The notes beneath the pieces are model-generated. The model did no database searches, was not told the DNA's origin, and saw nothing but the letters and a program-made list of their open reading frames with translations. A stretch of DNA of 64,000 bases from Vibrio penaeicida (GTDB lineage: Bacteria > Pseudomonadota > Gammaproteobacteria > Enterobacterales > Vibrionaceae), in NCBI RefSeq assembly GCF_019977755.1, contig NZ_AP025145.1, positions 1 to 64,000 on the forward strand, read 5' to 3'. A program made the position numbers and the translations under genes. This document shows, piece by piece, positions 51,377-60,100 of this stretch (position 1 is the stretch's first letter; the number at the start of each line of letters is the position of its first letter).

Positions 51377-52607
51377 AGATGTGGCGTTAACGCGTCTTCG
51401 CTCTCTTGCGGGTCAGTCTAGCTGGCAAGAAAATAGCTGGCAGTCATTAGCGCTTTGGGGGATCCCGAATGCTAAACACGAAGACTGGAAGTACACGCCT
51501 CTGGATGATTTCCTAGCGTTATCACACCGCGCACCTGCACAAAACAGCATTGATAGCATTTCATTTGAAAGCATCAGCATGAGTTTTGATTGCTATCGTT
51601 TGGTTTTCTTTGATGGAAAACTGATATCGGAATTGTCTGACGATATCCCGAATACCGTCATTAAAGACATCAACGAATTGGATGATGCAGCTCAGCACCA
51701 ACTGTCTAGCAACATCAATCAAGAAGCGTTCTCTGCGCTTACGGACGCAACGGCTACTGCTGGTATTTATGTTCAAGTGGGTAACGATACTCAGCTTGAG
51801 AAACCGATTTATCTGTTTCATCTGAATTCTGGTGGTGACGGTGAGCTTTGTAGCTACCGACATCATGTTGAGCTTAGCCGACTAGCGGAATGCCATGTTT
51901 ACGAGCATCACGTGTCTCTGAAGCAAGGTGGCGGTGTGACTTGCTCACGGCTAACTGCGAATGTCAGTGATGGCGCTAACTTTAAGCACATTAAGTTGAT
52001 TGAAGAAAGTGCTGAGCAACATCATTTTGGTCACAATGATATTACTCTGTACCGCGATAGCCGCGCGACAAGCCATACTTTCTTACTGGAAGGTAAGTTG
52101 GTAAGGCATAACACCAGCGGCATTTTGAAAGGTCAGGGCGGTGAAGTTGAAATGAACAGCTTAACTTTGCCGAAAGAGGATCAGGTGTTTGACACCAGAA
52201 CCTATCTTCGCCACAAAGCGGCACATTGTAATAGCCACCAAACGCATAAAGTGATTGGTAAAGACAACGGTGTTGGTGTCTTTAACGGCATGATTTATGT
52301 CGATAAAGGTGCAATCAAAACCGATGGTCAAATGGACAACCACAATTTGCTTCTAAGCGAAAAGTCCCAGATCAACAGTAAGCCGCAATTAGAAATTTAT
52401 GCCGATGATGTGAAATGCAGCCACGGTGCTACCACTGGGCAAATTGATCAGAGCCAAGTGTTCTACCTTCAAGCTCGCGGAATCCCTAAAGCCAAGGCTG
52501 AAAAGATGATTACGTTTGCGTTTGCAGGTGAACTGACTGATGAGATCGAACACCCAGAAGTGCAGCAACATATCATTCGTCGGATCGAACAGAAATTGGA
52601 CTTGTAA
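51351..52607 (+). CDS. sufD: Fe-S scaffold subunit SufD
   Basis: A 418-residue SufD that pairs with SufB through beta-helices. [18 protein letters not shown] (about 40-57) is the family start block; the C-terminal [30 protein letters not shown] is the conserved helix-docking region with the functional His in CSHGATTG. The start at 51351 lies inside sufC (GTTATGG) and gives MVGL, matching the MAGL start and the gene overlap known in E. coli. A GTG at 51381 is the alternative. Ends one base into the sufS start codon. Confidence 0.94.
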   Translation: MVGLSEKSRDVALTRLRSLAGQSSWQENSWQSLALWGIPNAKHEDWKYTPLDDFLALSHRAPAQNSIDSISFESISMSFDCYRLVFFDGKLISELSDDIPNTVIKDINELDDAAQHQLSSNINQEAFSALTDATATAGIYVQVGNDTQLEKPIYLFHLNSGGDGELCSYRHHVELSRLAECHVYEHHVSLKQGGGVTCSRLTANVSDGANFKHIKLIEESAEQHHFGHNDITLYRDSRATSHTFLLEGKLVRHNTSGILKGQGGEVEMNSLTLPKEDQVFDTRTYLRHKAAHCNSHQTHKVIGKDNGVGVFNGMIYVDKGAIKTDGQMDNHNLLLSEKSQINSKPQLEIYADDVKCSHGATTGQIDQSQVFYLQARGIPKAKAEKMITFAFAGELTDEIEHPEVQQHIIRRIEQKLDL

Positions 52608-53872
52608 TGAGTAACAGTGTGAAAGATAACCAAGCAGAAACATCACAAGGAATAGGTTGGCGTCAGGATTTTCCTACTTTGAACCAGGAAGTCGACGGCA
52701 AGCCTCTTGTGTATTTAGATTCTGCGGCTAGCGCACAAACTCCAAACCGAGTCATTGACCGCATGTCCCGATTTTATCGGGACGAATATGCGTCGGTTCA
52801 TCGCGGCGTGCATCAACTCAGCGCCAACGCCACAGATAAAATGGAACAGGCTCGCGACAAGGCTCGTGCTTTTTTAGGTGCTCAGTCTCGTGACGAAATC
52901 GTGTTCACTAAAGGCACAACGGAAGCCATTAACTTAGTTGCTAATGGGTTTTTGAAACCGCTACTGCGTCTGAAAGGTAACCAGCCTAGTGAGATCGTGA
53001 TTTCTCGCTTAGAACATCACGCTAACATCGTCCCTTGGCAAATGCTGGCAGAGCAGTTCAATTTAACCGTGAAAGTCTGGGAAGCGAATGAACGCGGCGA
53101 GCTAGACATTCACGCATTGGAACCGTTACTGACCGAAAACACGGCTTTGGTGGCGGTAACACACATCTCGAATGTACTGGGTTCTAGAACGCCTATTGAA
53201 GACGTTACGGAATTGGCACACAAAAACGGCATTCCAGTGCTGTTAGACGGTGCACAAGCCGTAATGCACGAAACCGTAAATGTTGAAGCGTTGAATTGTG
53301 ATTTTTACGTATTCTCAGCTCATAAGCTCTATGGACCAACAGGTATTGGCGTTCTGTACGGCAAGAAAACCTTGCTAGACGCGATGGAGCCTTGGGAAGG
53401 CGGCGGTGCAATGATAGACAAAGTCTGCATTCCATCGGGTACGACTTTCAACCAAGCACCTTGGAAATTTGAAGCTGGCACACCTAACATCGCAGGTATT
53501 CTGGGGTTAGGCGAAGCCATTGATTATGTCCAAGAGGCGGGGCTGGATACCATTGCCCAGTACGAAAACGAGTTAATGGATTACGCCTTAACTCAACTGG
53601 CAAGCATTGAGAATATTCAAATTTACGGTAACCCAAGTCATCGTGCAGGTGTGATTCCGTTCAATTTAGGCAATCATCACGCCTATGATGTAGGTACGTT
53701 TTTAGATAGATATGGCATCGCAATTCGTACTGGTCATCACTGTGCCATGCCTCTACTGGAGTCATTGAGTCAATCTGCGGTATGTCGCGCATCCATTGCC
53801 ATGTATACTACGCGCGAAGATATTGATGCCCTCGTGGCAGGACTCAAACGAATAAATCTCTTGTTAGGATAA
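52607..53872 (+). CDS. sufS: Cysteine desulfurase SufS
   Basis: A 421-residue PLP-dependent desulfurase that takes sulphur from cysteine for Fe-S assembly. His138 (EHHAN), PLP Lys240 (SAHKLYGPTG), the active-site persulphide Cys379 in RTGHHCAMPLL and the short loop typical of group II desulfurases are present. TAATG links it to sufD. The product passes sulphur to SufE, encoded next. Confidence 0.97.
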   Translation: MSNSVKDNQAETSQGIGWRQDFPTLNQEVDGKPLVYLDSAASAQTPNRVIDRMSRFYRDEYASVHRGVHQLSANATDKMEQARDKARAFLGAQSRDEIVFTKGTTEAINLVANGFLKPLLRLKGNQPSEIVISRLEHHANIVPWQMLAEQFNLTVKVWEANERGELDIHALEPLLTENTALVAVTHISNVLGSRTPIEDVTELAHKNGIPVLLDGAQAVMHETVNVEALNCDFYVFSAHKLYGPTGIGVLYGKKTLLDAMEPWEGGGAMIDKVCIPSGTTFNQAPWKFEAGTPNIAGILGLGEAIDYVQEAGLDTIAQYENELMDYALTQLASIENIQIYGNPSHRAGVIPFNLGNHHAYDVGTFLDRYGIAIRTGHHCAMPLLESLSQSAVCRASIAMYTTREDIDALVAGLKRINLLLG

Positions 53873-53875
53873 AAC

Positions 53876-54280
53876 ATGACGCCAGAAAAGCTCGTTAAGA
53901 ACTTTAACCGTTGTCAGGATTGGGAAGAGCGCTACCTGTACATTATTGAACTGGGAGACCGCCTGAACGCCATATCAGACGACAAACGCACGGACGACTA
54001 TTTGATCAAAGGTTGCCAAAGCCAAGTTTGGCTCGATCAAGTTCAAGACGAAAAGGGCGCTTTCCATTTTTTTGGCGACAGCGATGCAGCCATCGTGAAA
54101 GGGCTGATAGCCGTAACGGTTATTGCGTTTGAAGGTAAAACATCGAAGGAAATTTTAGACTTCGATATCAACCAATGGTTTGAAGAGCTTGAACTGCACA
54201 AGCACATCACACCAACCCGTTCTCAAGGGTTATCGGCCATGGTTGCTAGCATTCAAAAAACCGCTGAAATTTATTCTTAA
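53876..54280 (+). CDS. sufE: Sulphur acceptor SufE
   Basis: A 134-residue SufE that accepts persulphide sulphur from SufS and hands it to SufB. The acceptor is Cys47 in LIKGCQSQVWLD; FFGDSDAAIVKGLIAV and the C-terminal LTPTRSQGLSAMVASI-like segment (ITPTRSQGLSAMVASI) complete the family pattern. It lies three bases after sufS and closes the operon. Confidence 0.96.
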   Translation: MTPEKLVKNFNRCQDWEERYLYIIELGDRLNAISDDKRTDDYLIKGCQSQVWLDQVQDEKGAFHFFGDSDAAIVKGLIAVTVIAFEGKTSKEILDFDINQWFEELELHKHITPTRSQGLSAMVASIQKTAEIYS

Positions 54281-54455
54281 CCACCTCGGTCTAATCATTA
54301 CCTGCTCCAAATCTCGGGGCGGGTAATTCCTTATCTTGGTCAGCAGACCCTAATTCTAATTCTCTAATTTGTTCTCGTTCATAGTGCGAGTACGATCTGA
54401 TCGTATTCCTTTCATATGGGCTATAAAACAGAGATCCGACACCGAGGTACCCATC

Positions 54456-54899
54456 ATGTTGAATTGGCAAAGTGTGATTGAATATGCAAGCAACGGCAAT
54501 CTGAAACCAGACAGAGTGATTCACAAGCCGGAAGCGGAATGGAAAGCGCAGCTGACGGATGAAGAGTTTCGGATCACTAGGCAAAAAGGCACCGAAAGGG
54601 CATTCAGCAGTGAATCGTGCAGCCTATTTGAACCCGGGATTTATCATTGTGTGTGCTGCGGAACATCGCTATTTGATGGCAGTGTGAAATTCGAATCCGG
54701 TTCAGGCTGGCCATCGTTTACCCAGCCTGTCAAAGCCAATGCCATTGCATACCATATGGATGAGTCTCATGGTATGCGCCGCATTGAAACGACCTGCAAT
54801 ACCTGTGAAGCCCATTTAGGGCATGTGTTCCCAGATGGTCCGCCTCCTAGTGGGCTGCGCTATTGCATGAACGCCGTCGCGTTAAAGAAAGCGGAATAA
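54456..54899 (+). CDS. msrB: Peptide methionine (R)-S-oxide reductase MsrB
   Basis: A 147-residue MsrB. Zinc is held by Cys65-x-x-Cys68 and Cys114-x-x-Cys117 ([12 protein letters not shown]); the catalytic Cys137 is in [17 protein letters not shown] is the substrate region. Repairs R-sulphoxides of methionine with thioredoxin. ATG 54456 has GAGG eight bases upstream. Cotranscribed with msrA, 11 bases downstream. It follows the suf operon, with a 175-bp gap and probably its own promoter. Confidence 0.95.
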   Translation: MLNWQSVIEYASNGNLKPDRVIHKPEAEWKAQLTDEEFRITRQKGTERAFSSESCSLFEPGIYHCVCCGTSLFDGSVKFESGSGWPSFTQPVKANAIAYHMDESHGMRRIETTCNTCEAHLGHVFPDGPPPSGLRYCMNAVALKKAE

Positions 54900-54910
54900 G
54901 AGAGGTAATT

Positions 54911-55438
54911 ATGACAATGTCAGTAGCAACATTCGGTGGTGGCTGCTTTTGGTGTACAGAAGCGTTATTCCAACAAGTCCGCGGTGTTAAATCGGTAGCC
55001 AGTGGCTACAGTGGTGGGCACACCAAAAATCCCGCTTACCGTGAAGTGTGTAATGGTACGACGGGGCATGCTGAGGTGGTGCAAATTGAGTTTGATTCCG
55101 ACGAAGTCAGCTTTGCTGATTTGGTTGAAATTCACTTAACCACTCATAACCCAACAACGCCGGATCGCCAAGGAGCAGATAGGGGTACGCAATATCGCAG
55201 TATCATTCTGACCCATGACGATGAACAGGATGAAACCGCCCGATCTGTCATAGAGACGCTATCGCCAGAGTTTGAACACCCGATAGTGACTGAAGTCGCC
55301 CCATATGAGCAGTTCTATAAGGCGGAAGGAAAGCACCAAAACTATTACCGCGCTAACCCTGAAGGTCGATATTGCCAAATGGTGATTTCACCAAAGCTGA
55401 ATAAATTCAGGGTATCTCATGGCGACAAAATGAGATAG
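54911..55438 (+). CDS. msrA: Peptide methionine (S)-S-oxide reductase MsrA
   Basis: A 175-residue MsrA. GGGCFWCTEALFQQVRGV has catalytic Cys12; SGYSGGHTKNPAYREVCNGTTGHAEVV and DRQGADRGTQYRSII are the substrate-binding blocks; HQNYY lies near 150. The C-terminal recycling Cys is Cys157 in GRYCQMVI. The start at 54911 has AGAGGT upstream; an in-frame ATG inside msrB was rejected. Together with MsrB it repairs both methionine sulphoxide epimers. A strong terminator follows. Confidence 0.95.
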   Translation: MTMSVATFGGGCFWCTEALFQQVRGVKSVASGYSGGHTKNPAYREVCNGTTGHAEVVQIEFDSDEVSFADLVEIHLTTHNPTTPDRQGADRGTQYRSIILTHDDEQDETARSVIETLSPEFEHPIVTEVAPYEQFYKAEGKHQNYYRANPEGRYCQMVISPKLNKFRVSHGDKMR

Positions 55439-55460
55439 AAACATAATGAAATAGAAACAC

Positions 55461-55500
55461 AAAAGCGCCCCCTCGTTATTGAGGGGGCGCTTTTTATTTT
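55461..55500. terminator. Strong bidirectional terminator after msrBA
   Basis: A 14-bp perfect GC-rich stem (AAAAGCGCCCCCTC and complement, loop GTTATT) is followed by T-rich sequence on the + strand and preceded by A residues that give a T run on the minus strand. It separates msrA from the convergent GNAT gene. Confidence 0.92.
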
Positions 55501-55545
55501 GTTGAGTTGACTTGCTTTATAGGTTGATCTGAATTGAGAGTGTAA

Positions 55546-56082
55546 TCACCGATGGCTTTTCAGTAATCCATATACCGCGTGATCAACGACTCGCCCATTG
55601 AGGTTTTCATTGCGCGTAATAACGCCTTCTAATGTCATGCCTATCCTTTCTGCAACCGCGCGGCTTGCTTGATTGTCTACGGCTGCATGCAGTTGGGCTT
55701 TCTCTAATTTTAATTCTTCGAAAATGATGTCTAACAGTGTAAGGCATGCTCGGGTAACGATCCCGTTTCCCTGCGCAGACGCTTCAAGCCAATAACCAAT
55801 TTCAGCGCGGCTCAAATTGTGGTCAATCGAATTGAGTGATGCCGCGCCTACCAAATAGCCCTTATAAATGATGACGCAGGTAAGCGATTTTCCTTCAGCG
55901 TAATTCTGTAAAGACATGCGAATAAAGCTCAAAAAAGCGTCTTCGTTATCGCAGTGTGGCGGCCACGCTAGCCATTGAGAGAGATAATCTAAATTATCGT
56001 TGCGAATTCTTAGAAAATCCTTTGCAAATGAGGGTTGTACCAGTGCTAGCTGGATTTCATCATCAATGTGTTTCGTGAACAT
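55546..56082 (-). CDS. RimJ/RimL-type GNAT acetyltransferase
   Basis: A 178-residue GNAT of the RimJ/RimL group (N-terminal or small-molecule acetylation). LSRAEIGYWLEASAQGNGIVTRACLTLLDI (about 88-117) is motif A with the QGNGIV acetyl-CoA loop, and AAVDNQASRAVAERIGMTLEGV (about 137-158) is motif B. Full length for the family. Monocistronic, convergent with msrA. Target unknown. Confidence 0.9.
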   Translation of the reverse strand: MFTKHIDDEIQLALVQPSFAKDFLRIRNDNLDYLSQWLAWPPHCDNEDAFLSFIRMSLQNYAEGKSLTCVIIYKGYLVGAASLNSIDHNLSRAEIGYWLEASAQGNGIVTRACLTLLDIIFEELKLEKAQLHAAVDNQASRAVAERIGMTLEGVITRNENLNGRVVDHAVYGLLKSHR

Positions 56083-56181
56083 TCTTATCTGATTATTTTC
56101 AAACTATAGATGCTAAAAACGCTACTCTCGCGAAGAGTAAAGTGCAACTTCTTTGTTATCTTTTGCGTGTGAGTGAATGTG

Positions 56182-57063
56182 CTACGGGGATATTTGCGCC
56201 TCAAATTCAAAATCAGTGCCGCTCACATCCGCTCCCAAGTCGATTCTGAGTGTTGTACCAGATAAGGGTTGGCGTTGTAATTCTTGCTCTGTCATGTTGT
56301 AGGAGGCAGTGGTAAGTGCGAGCAAACCGTTATCAATAAAGGTACAGCGAGTGGCGTGTCGAATGGGTAAAGGGATGCTTTGAACATATTGCCCATCGCT
56401 TTGATAAACCGTAATGATGCCCGCACCCCAATGACAAATGTAAAGCCTGCCTTTAGAGTCGACTTTTAGACCATCAGGTAGCCCTGTTCCTTGGGGGAGC
56501 TCAACGAAACCGCGCTTCGATTGAATGGCTTTCCAGCGTGTATCTAACTGGTATCGATACACTTTCCTTTGAAACATATTGCTCACGTAGGCACAGTGAT
56601 TTTTTACGTCAAACGCAATGCCATTGGTGACAGAGAAGCCGCAATCCAATTGCTGAATTTGCATCGTTTCCTTATGCAAAATGAACAGCGCTCCGTCCGG
56701 TGCTTCGAGCTCCTCTTGATTCATTGTGCCAAACCAAAGATCGCCTGCTGGGCTGACGACTCCGTCATTGGGTCTCAACTTGGGATTGTTTTTAACTGGG
56801 TTTCCGAGGTATTCGTAACGTTGGAAATTTGGATCGCACGCGTAAATGCCTATCTTGGTCACCAACAGCCATCCCGATTTTTTAATTTTCGCAATAGCTG
56901 TGACAGGCAACCCTACGTGAATGTTGTGTGTTTTCTTTGATTGAAGATCAAGCTGATAAATTTGGCTGGATTCAGCATCGACCCAAACCAATATCTTACC
57001 TTCCACACAGATGGGAGACTCTCCAATCACGCAAGTGGAGTCTTCTAACATGTCGTAATTCAT
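56182..57063 (-). CDS. SMP-30/gluconolactonase-family protein
   Basis: A 293-residue six-bladed beta-propeller of the SMP-30/LRE group, which hydrolyses sugar lactones with one bound divalent metal. GESPICVEGKILVWVD (about 14-29) supplies the metal Glu, LRPNDGVVSPAGDLWFGTM (95-113) the substrate Asn/Arg region, SVTNGIAFD the second Asn, and GLPDGLKVDSKGRLYI the Asp. No signal peptide. It lies 60 bases downstream of the giant secreted protein and may be cotranscribed with it and the FGGY kinase, suggesting sugar oxidation. Confidence 0.9.
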   Translation of the reverse strand: MNYDMLEDSTCVIGESPICVEGKILVWVDAESSQIYQLDLQSKKTHNIHVGLPVTAIAKIKKSGWLLVTKIGIYACDPNFQRYEYLGNPVKNNPKLRPNDGVVSPAGDLWFGTMNQEELEAPDGALFILHKETMQIQQLDCGFSVTNGIAFDVKNHCAYVSNMFQRKVYRYQLDTRWKAIQSKRGFVELPQGTGLPDGLKVDSKGRLYICHWGAGIITVYQSDGQYVQSIPLPIRHATRCTFIDNGLLALTTASYNMTEQELQRQPLSGTTLRIDLGADVSGTDFEFEAQISP

Positions 57064-57123
57064 GATAATTCCTAGAACACAGGGAGTGAAAAGGGCGGCA
57101 CCCCTATGAGTGCCGCTATGGTG

Positions 57124-60100
57124 TTAGTTGGATAACCGGAGACGAGCATTTGCCCAATCTGCGTGGTCGTGACCAATTCCATCACCGGCTCCGTTCACTT
57201 TTAGGGTGAGTGAGGTGGCGTTAGAAGGTATCGATACATTGACCTGTTCTGCACCGCTGCTTCCCATCAGTGTGGCGCTTTGGAACATCTGTACGCCATC
57301 AACCTCTACTTGAAAAACAACCGATCCTTGATTGCCGACTTCATCATCTACGCCAATATTGGCGCTGAATTGATTGTAGGTACCAGCCGGGATCTGATAC
57401 GTGATAACGGAGTTAGCATGAACGCCAAGCCCTTTGCTATAGGACTGACCCGCAATGGTGATGGTGTTGCCATCGGAATCGCCTTGTTCACCATTAGAGC
57501 GATCTTTTTCCATGTTTCCCCATCCGTTACTCGAAGACGTTTCTGCTAAATCGCTTACGTATACATAGGTTGGGGTAGCTGGAATTGACTGCTCTGTACG
57601 GAATAAGCTTCCATCACCGGGATCTTGGGGGTGTTGCCAATTGGTGCCACCGTCAGGATCGAATGCAAACCCGATGCCCGAAGTCGGACCGCTGCCACCA
57701 TTGCCGTTGCTGATCCGAAGTTCAAAAGCATGCCACCCAGCAGACAGGTTGAGATTGCCAGTGGCGACTTCATCGTTCCAATTGTCGCTACTCAACACCA
57801 AGGTGCCATCTATCCAAAGGCGAGTTTTGTCATCGATGTATTCCTTAAACGAAAGGTTGCCATCGGCATCAAAAATATAGCCTGTGTAAATCTCGGTGGT
57901 GTTCCCTGCGATGGAATCCTCGGTTTCACTCAGGGTAGAGGTCACACTGGTTTTGGGGTTGGCAGCATTGGTATTGATGTTGCCACTCACGGTTCCGTAG
58001 TAAAGACCCGCTTGGAAGCTTGGCGTAGGGTCTTGAGTGCGGAATAAGCTACCGTCACCCGGATCTTCAGGGTGACTCCAGTTGGTTCCACCGTCTGGGT
58101 CAAACGCAAACCCAATTCCTGAGGTTGGACCGCTGCCACCATTACCGTTGCTGATCCGCAGTTCAAAAGCATGCCATCCAGCAGACAAATTTAGATTGCC
58201 AGTGGCGACTTCATCGTTCCAATTGTCGCTGCTCAAAACTAAGGTTCCATCGATCCACAGACGGGTTTTATCGTCGATGTATTCTTTGAACGATATGTTT
58301 CCGTCGGCATCAAAAATGTAGCCTGTGTAGATTTCTGTGGTATTGCCATCAATGGAGTCCTCCGTTTCACTCAAAGACGTTGTAAGCCGCGTTTTTGGGT
58401 TTTCAGTAGACGTATTGATGTTGCCAGCCACTTCGCCGTAGTACAGCCCAATTTCAGAAGGCGCGTTGCCTTTTTCACGAAGCTTGGCGTCTGCCCAGTC
58501 GGCGTGATCGTGACCAACACCGTTACCTCCATCTTTGACCACCAATTTGAGCACACTGTGTGTGGCTGAAATAGGAAGGATGACGGCATCGGTTGCGCTA
58601 CTGCCCGTTAATACGCCACTTTGGAAGCTGAGTACATCATCTAAGTAGACTTCGAATACAACAGAACCACGGTTGCCGACTTCATCATCAACGCCGATGA
58701 ATGCCGAAAACTGGTCGTACTCTTTTTGTGTTAAGTCATAGATGATTTCTGAGTACGCGTGTACCCCTAAACCTTTTGAATACGTTGTGCCAGCAAGGCG
58801 TATCGGACCGCCATCATTACTGCCGGATTCGCCATTACTTCGGTCTTTTTCAAACGGCCCCCACGCGTTATCTGAACTGGTTTCAGATAAGTCGCTCAAG
58901 TAATCGTATTTCGGAGCTGGTGGCGGCTCTGGGACCACGATAGGTGGGCCTTCGTATTCAATTTGGTTGAGGTATGCCACAAGTTGGGCGCGCTCAGCCG
59001 AGTTCGATATTGAGTGTTGGCTACCGATTTGCAGCACATCATTTAACGTAGCAGCTTGCCCATTGTGGAAATAAGGCGCGGAGTCCCACAACCCGATAAG
59101 CGTTGGTGTATCAAAACCCACACCAGCTAGAGGCTGTGAAATTCCTTGGCCAGACGACGCTTGAATGGTGCCTACATCGTGTCGAAGCATGTCCGTTAAA
59201 TAGACGCCAGAGTGACAGGCAGCGCAGCCTTTATCGACAAAGAGCTGCTTACCCGCTTGTGCTTGAGGCGTTAAATTTCCATTAGCGTCTCGATGGGGGC
59301 TCTGAGGGAAACGAGCAAGACTGGAGACATAAAATGACAGGTTATCTAGGTCATCACTTTTTCCAGCTTTAGGTGAACCCAGAGGATCTTTCACGTCATC
59401 GAATAACGCGTCGTCGATAAACCCTCGTCCGCCAAACGCGAAGCGAATGTCATTTTCAAAATCGTGGATTTCGTCAAAATTCGCCGTCCAGTGTACTCGA
59501 CCATTTCCAAGGCCTGTTCGTCCAAGTAATGGAATGGTATTGCGCAGCCCTTCACCGCGATCGGTAAAGTCCCAAACTCGACCATCGGAATCGCCTCCGG
59601 TATGGCAACTGGCACAGGAAAGGTACCCATCTTGGGTCATTCGAGCATCGGCAGCGTTGTGGAAGATTTTCTTACCCGCCAACACTCTTGGGTGAAGCGC
59701 TTCGTTGCTAACCGTTGCCACTTCCGCTACACGGGTAATGTCGCCTTGCTGGCTTTCGAAGTTGCTGACGTTGTACACCACCACAGAGCGCGATAAGAAC
59801 CCATGAACAAACAGATGATCCCCAGATTTAATCAATCCGATTGGGGCTTGACCGCTGTTTGCCAGTTCATTGACACGGTTTAAGTTGTACGCATCGCGAA
59901 TTTCAACGCTGTTTTGCCCTTCCACGGCGATGTAGGCGTAATCACCTAAGGCGCTAAAAGCGATGGCTTTAGGTTGCGCGCGGTTATCGATATCGAGCTG
60001 CACATTGGGCAATTCTTGATTCGTGTTCAAGTCGATTTGAGAAACAATGGCACGAATGGTGGTTTCAAAGGTGAGTGTTTTGTTTTCATCGCTTTCGTTG

